Source of the DNA: Halomonas sp. 1513
GTDB taxonomy: Bacteria; Pseudomonadota; Gammaproteobacteria; Pseudomonadales; Halomonadaceae
NCBI GenBank assembly: GCA_001971685.1
Contig: CP019326.1
Span: 3,844,001 to 3,908,000, forward strand
Length of the DNA: 64,000 bases
Direction: 5' to 3'
The notes below the pieces were generated by a model that had not been told where the DNA came from, did no database searches, and worked only from the letters and a program-made list of their open reading frames with translations. This document shows, piece after piece, positions 61,366 through 64,000 of this stretch. A program made the translations under genes and the position numbers. Every line of letters begins with the position of its first letter. The first letter of the stretch is position 1.

Positions 61366-62586
61366 TCAGAGGCCAGCGGCGGCCTTCAGTGCCTCGGCCT
61401 TGTCGACCTTCTCCCAGGGGAAGGCGATGAAGGTCTCGGTGTGTTCACGACCGTCGACATCGGTCCAGGTATAGGCGGTCTCGAACGGCTCGCGGCCGAA
61501 GTGGCCGTAGGCCGCGGTGAGGCGATACATGGGGTGCAGCAGGTCGAGCATGCGGGTAATGGCGTGGGGCCGCAGGTCGAAGTGCTCACGCACCAGCTCG
61601 ATGATCTTGGCGTCGGCGACCTTGGCGGTGCCGAAGGTATCGATCGATACCGAGGTCGGCTCGGCCAAGCCGATGGCGTAGGAGACCTGGATCTCGCACT
61701 TGTCGGCGAGCCCCGCGGCGACGATGTTCTTGGCCACGTAGCGTCCGGCATAGGCGGCGCTGCGATCGACCTTGGAGGGGTCCTTGCCGGAGAAGGCGCC
61801 GCCGCCGTGACGCGCCATGCCGCCGTAGGTGTCGACGATGATCTTGCGCCCGGTGAGGCCGCAGTCACCCACCGGGCCGCCGATCACGAACTTGCCGGTG
61901 GGGTTGATGTGATACTTGGTGTCGGCGTCGAGCCATTCGGCGGGCAGCACCTGCTCGATGATCTCGTGCTTGACCATCTTGCGCAGCGCTTCCTGCTCGA
62001 TCTCCGGGTCATGCTGGGTGGAGAGCACCACCGCATCGACGCCGCACGGCTTGCCCTCGGCGTCATAGCGGAAGGTCACCTGGCTCTTGGCGTCCGGGCG
62101 CAGCCACGGCAGCAGGCCCTGCTTGCGCAGCTCGGCCTGGCGCTCCACCAGCCGGTGGGCGTAGTGGATCGGCGCCGGCATGTAGGAGGCGGTTTCGTTG
62201 GTGGCATAGCCGAACATCAGGCCCTGATCGCCGGCGCCCTGGTCCTCGGGCTTGCTGCGGTCGACGCCCTGGGCGATATCCACGCTCTGCTTGCCGATCA
62301 GGTTGAGCACGCCGCAGGTCTCGCCGTCGAAGCCGACGTCCGAGGAGGTATAGCCGATCTCGGTGATCACCTCGCGTACCAGCGCCTCGAGGTCGACCCA
62401 GGCGGTAGTCGAGATCTCGCCGGCGACGATCGCCACGCCGGTCTTGACCAGCGTTTCGCAGGCCACGCGGGCCTGCTTGTCACGGGCGATGATGGCGTCC
62501 AGTACGGCGTCGGAGATCTGATCGGCGATCTTGTCGGGATGGCCCTCGGAGACGGACTCTGAGGTGAACAGGGAGTATTCGCTCAT
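61366..62586 (-). CDS. metK: S-adenosylmethionine synthetase
   Basis: Makes SAM from methionine and ATP. The 406 aa start [20 protein letters not shown]. Signatures are the ATP-site [28 protein letters not shown] near residue 120 and the phosphate loop [19 protein letters not shown]. It lies upstream of ahcY with a hairpin and the riboswitch between, so ahcY is probably a separate unit. No SAM riboswitch was seen; a TAGAAT about 70 nt upstream may be its -10. Confidence 0.97.
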   Translation of the reverse strand: MSEYSLFTSESVSEGHPDKIADQISDAVLDAIIARDKQARVACETLVKTGVAIVAGEISTTAWVDLEALVREVITEIGYTSSDVGFDGETCGVLNLIGKQSVDIAQGVDRSKPEDQGAGDQGLMFGYATNETASYMPAPIHYAHRLVERQAELRKQGLLPWLRPDAKSQVTFRYDAEGKPCGVDAVVLSTQHDPEIEQEALRKMVKHEIIEQVLPAEWLDADTKYHINPTGKFVIGGPVGDCGLTGRKIIVDTYGGMARHGGGAFSGKDPSKVDRSAAYAGRYVAKNIVAAGLADKCEIQVSYAIGLAEPTSVSIDTFGTAKVADAKIIELVREHFDLRPHAITRMLDLLHPMYRLTAAYGHFGREPFETAYTWTDVDGREHTETFIAFPWEKVDKAEALKAAAGL

Positions 62587-62715
62587 GGCGTGCTCGACCC
62601 TTTGGGGAATAGAGGAAGCGGAGTAGAGAGGCGGCCCATGGGGCTCGGTGAGAAAATTCTACACAGCCCCAGGGCCGGTTCCTAGCATCGTGGCTTGCCG
62701 GCGGCCGGCAATGAT

Positions 62716-62744
62716 TTGATGGATCGCCGCAACTCGGCGACAAT
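62716..62744 (+). promoter_or_regulatory. Candidate tkt promoter
   Basis: TTGATG and GACAAT with a 17-nt spacer, overlapping a TCGCCG/CGGCGA dyad. It would leave a leader of about 115 nt. Weak motif; the divergent metK-tkt region (62,587-62,865) holds no gene. Confidence 0.35.
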
Positions 62745-62865
62745 AAGCGCCTGTTTTTTGCGTCGAGCGTCGGCGCCCCAGCTTAGACAACTCGCGTTCA
62801 CGGCCCCGTTGCCGGGCTCGTCCGACGTCATCCCCACTATATTGCCGCAGGCGAGGAGCTACTCA

Positions 62866-64000
62866 ATGCCGTCCCGTTTCGAACTGGCCAATGCCATTCG
62901 CGCGCTGTCCATGGATGCCGTACAGAAGGCCAAGTCCGGTCACCCCGGGGCCCCCATGGGCATGGCCGATATCGCCGAAGTGCTGTGGAACGACCACCTC
63001 AGCCACAACCCGGCCAACCCGCACTGGGCCAACCGCGACCGCTTCGTGCTCTCCAACGGCCACGGCTCGATGCTGCTCTACTCGCTGCTGCACCTGTCCG
63101 GCTATGAACTGAGCCTCGAGGACCTGCAGAACTTCCGCCAGCTGCACTCCAAGACCCCGGGCCACCCGGAGCTGGGCTACACCGCCGGCGTCGAGACCAC
63201 CACCGGGCCGCTGGGCCAGGGCCTGGCCAACGCGGTGGGCATGGCCATCGCCGAACGCACCCTGGCGGCGCAGTTCAACCGCCCCGGCCATACCGTCATC
63301 GACCACCGCACCTGGTGCTTCCTCGGCGACGGCTGCCTGATGGAGGGCATCTCCCACGAAGTGGCGTCATTGGCCGGCACCCAGGGCCTGGGCAAGCTGG
63401 TGGCCTTCTATGACGACAACGGCATCTCCATCGACGGCGAGGTCGAGGGCTGGTTCACCGACGATACCGCCAAGCGCTTCGAGGCCTACGGCTGGCACGT
63501 GGTACCCAATGTCGACGGCCACAAGCCCGAAGAGATCCAGGCCGCCATCGAGCTGGCCAAGAGCCACGACGACAAGCCGAGCCTGATCATCTGCAAGACC
63601 ATCATCGGCTTCGGCGCCCCCAACAAGCAGGGCAAGGAGGAGTGCCACGGCGCCGCCCTGGGCGACGACGAGGTGGCCGCAGCGCGTGTCCAGCTCGACT
63701 GGCCGCATGCCCCCTTCCATGTCCCGGAAGCGATCTACCAGGGCTGGGATGCCACGGCCCGCGGCACCGAGCGCGAGCAGGCGTGGGAGGCCAACCTGGC
63801 GCGCTACGCCGAGGCCTTCCCCGCCGAGGCCGCCGAGCTCAAGCGCCGCCTGAATGGCGAGCTGCCCAGCGACCTGAGCAGCGAGAAGCTCATCGAGCAA
63901 GCCCAGGAAAAGGCCGAGAGCATCGCCTCGCGCAAGGCCTCGCTGGCCTGCCTCAACGAGCTCGGCCCGCAGCTGCCCGAGCTGCTTGGCGGCAGCGCCG
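62866..64000 (+). CDS. tkt: Transketolase (partial, C-terminus off the right edge)
   Basis: Thiamine-diphosphate enzyme of the pentose phosphate pathway that moves two-carbon units between sugar phosphates. Starts at ATG 62866 ([20 protein letters not shown]) with GAGGAG 7 nt upstream. About 378 of roughly 665 residues are visible: [50 protein letters not shown] and the cofactor motif [18 protein letters not shown]. The pyrimidine-binding domain lies beyond the edge. Confidence 0.97.
   Translation, partial: MPSRFELANAIRALSMDAVQKAKSGHPGAPMGMADIAEVLWNDHLSHNPANPHWANRDRFVLSNGHGSMLLYSLLHLSGYELSLEDLQNFRQLHSKTPGHPELGYTAGVETTTGPLGQGLANAVGMAIAERTLAAQFNRPGHTVIDHRTWCFLGDGCLMEGISHEVASLAGTQGLGKLVAFYDDNGISIDGEVEGWFTDDTAKRFEAYGWHVVPNVDGHKPEEIQAAIELAKSHDDKPSLIICKTIIGFGAPNKQGKEECHGAALGDDEVAAARVQLDWPHAPFHVPEAIYQGWDATARGTEREQAWEANLARYAEAFPAEAAELKRRLNGELPSDLSSEKLIEQAQEKAESIASRKASLACLNELGPQLPELLGGSA

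Noticed and set aside
62587-62865. Search for a SAM riboswitch before metK
   Set aside because: The region has small inverted repeats but none of the recognisable SAM-class cores; only the SAH element before ahcY was found.

Overview
The window comes from a high-GC gammaproteobacterium, most probably a Halomonas-type member of the Halomonadaceae. This is inferred from the 16S rRNA sequence, the Pseudomonas/Halomonas-like gene order and the protein sequences; no database was searched.

Positions 1-29,713 hold one long, entirely minus-strand run of the information-processing genes. In transcription order these are secE, nusG, rplK, rplA, rplJ, rplL, rpoB, rpoC (rif cluster); rpsL, rpsG, fusA, tuf (str); rpsJ to rpsQ (S10); rplN to rpmJ with secY (spc); and rpsM, rpsK, rpsD, rpoA (alpha, cut by the left edge). 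Internal control points can be read directly: an L10-type leader before rplJ, an attenuator between rplL and rpoB, a strong promoter and the tuf terminator before rpsJ, and a promoter before rpsL.

Upstream lie tRNA-Trp and a tRNA-Tyr/Gly/Thr operon (29.8-30.3 kb). The second tuf gene usual between tRNA-Thr and tRNA-Trp is missing; a terminator and a new promoter occupy the gap. coaX and birA follow, then a complete minus-strand rRNA operon (16S, tRNA-Ile, tRNA-Ala, 23S, 5S) at 32.6-38.4 kb. This operon carries three oddities: an intervening sequence in helix 45 of the 23S gene, a decayed second tRNA-Ile in the spacer, and a fossil 5S 3' end with its own duplicated terminator.

Positions 38.6-57.6 kb are metabolic. 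A four-gene, ATGA-overlapping operon (lutA-lutB-lutC-dld) encodes L- and D-lactate oxidation. A divergent LldR-type GntR regulator has two TTGGTnnnACCAA operators in the shared region. lldR overlaps dctB, which overlaps dctD, giving a two-component system with a sigma-54 activator. About 5 kb further on, a TAXI-type TRAP transporter is preceded by three dyads of the DctD type and a near-perfect sigma-54 promoter, so the regulator and its probable target can be joined from sequence alone. Between them lie a DUF457/YdjM-like membrane protein, a gamma-carbonic-anhydrase-like protein, a sodium:neurotransmitter-symporter-type transporter, oligopeptidase A (prlC) and a YheV-type zinc ribbon protein.

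Positions 57.6-64 kb hold methyl-cycle genes: metF, an AEC-family carrier, ahcY under an S-adenosylhomocysteine riboswitch, metK and the 5' part of tkt (cut by the right edge). The ahcY tail and its terminator are partly duplicated beside the AEC gene. I saw no phage, transposase, CRISPR array or defence system. The novelty here is in rRNA/tRNA decay products and regulatory wiring, not in an unknown gene system.
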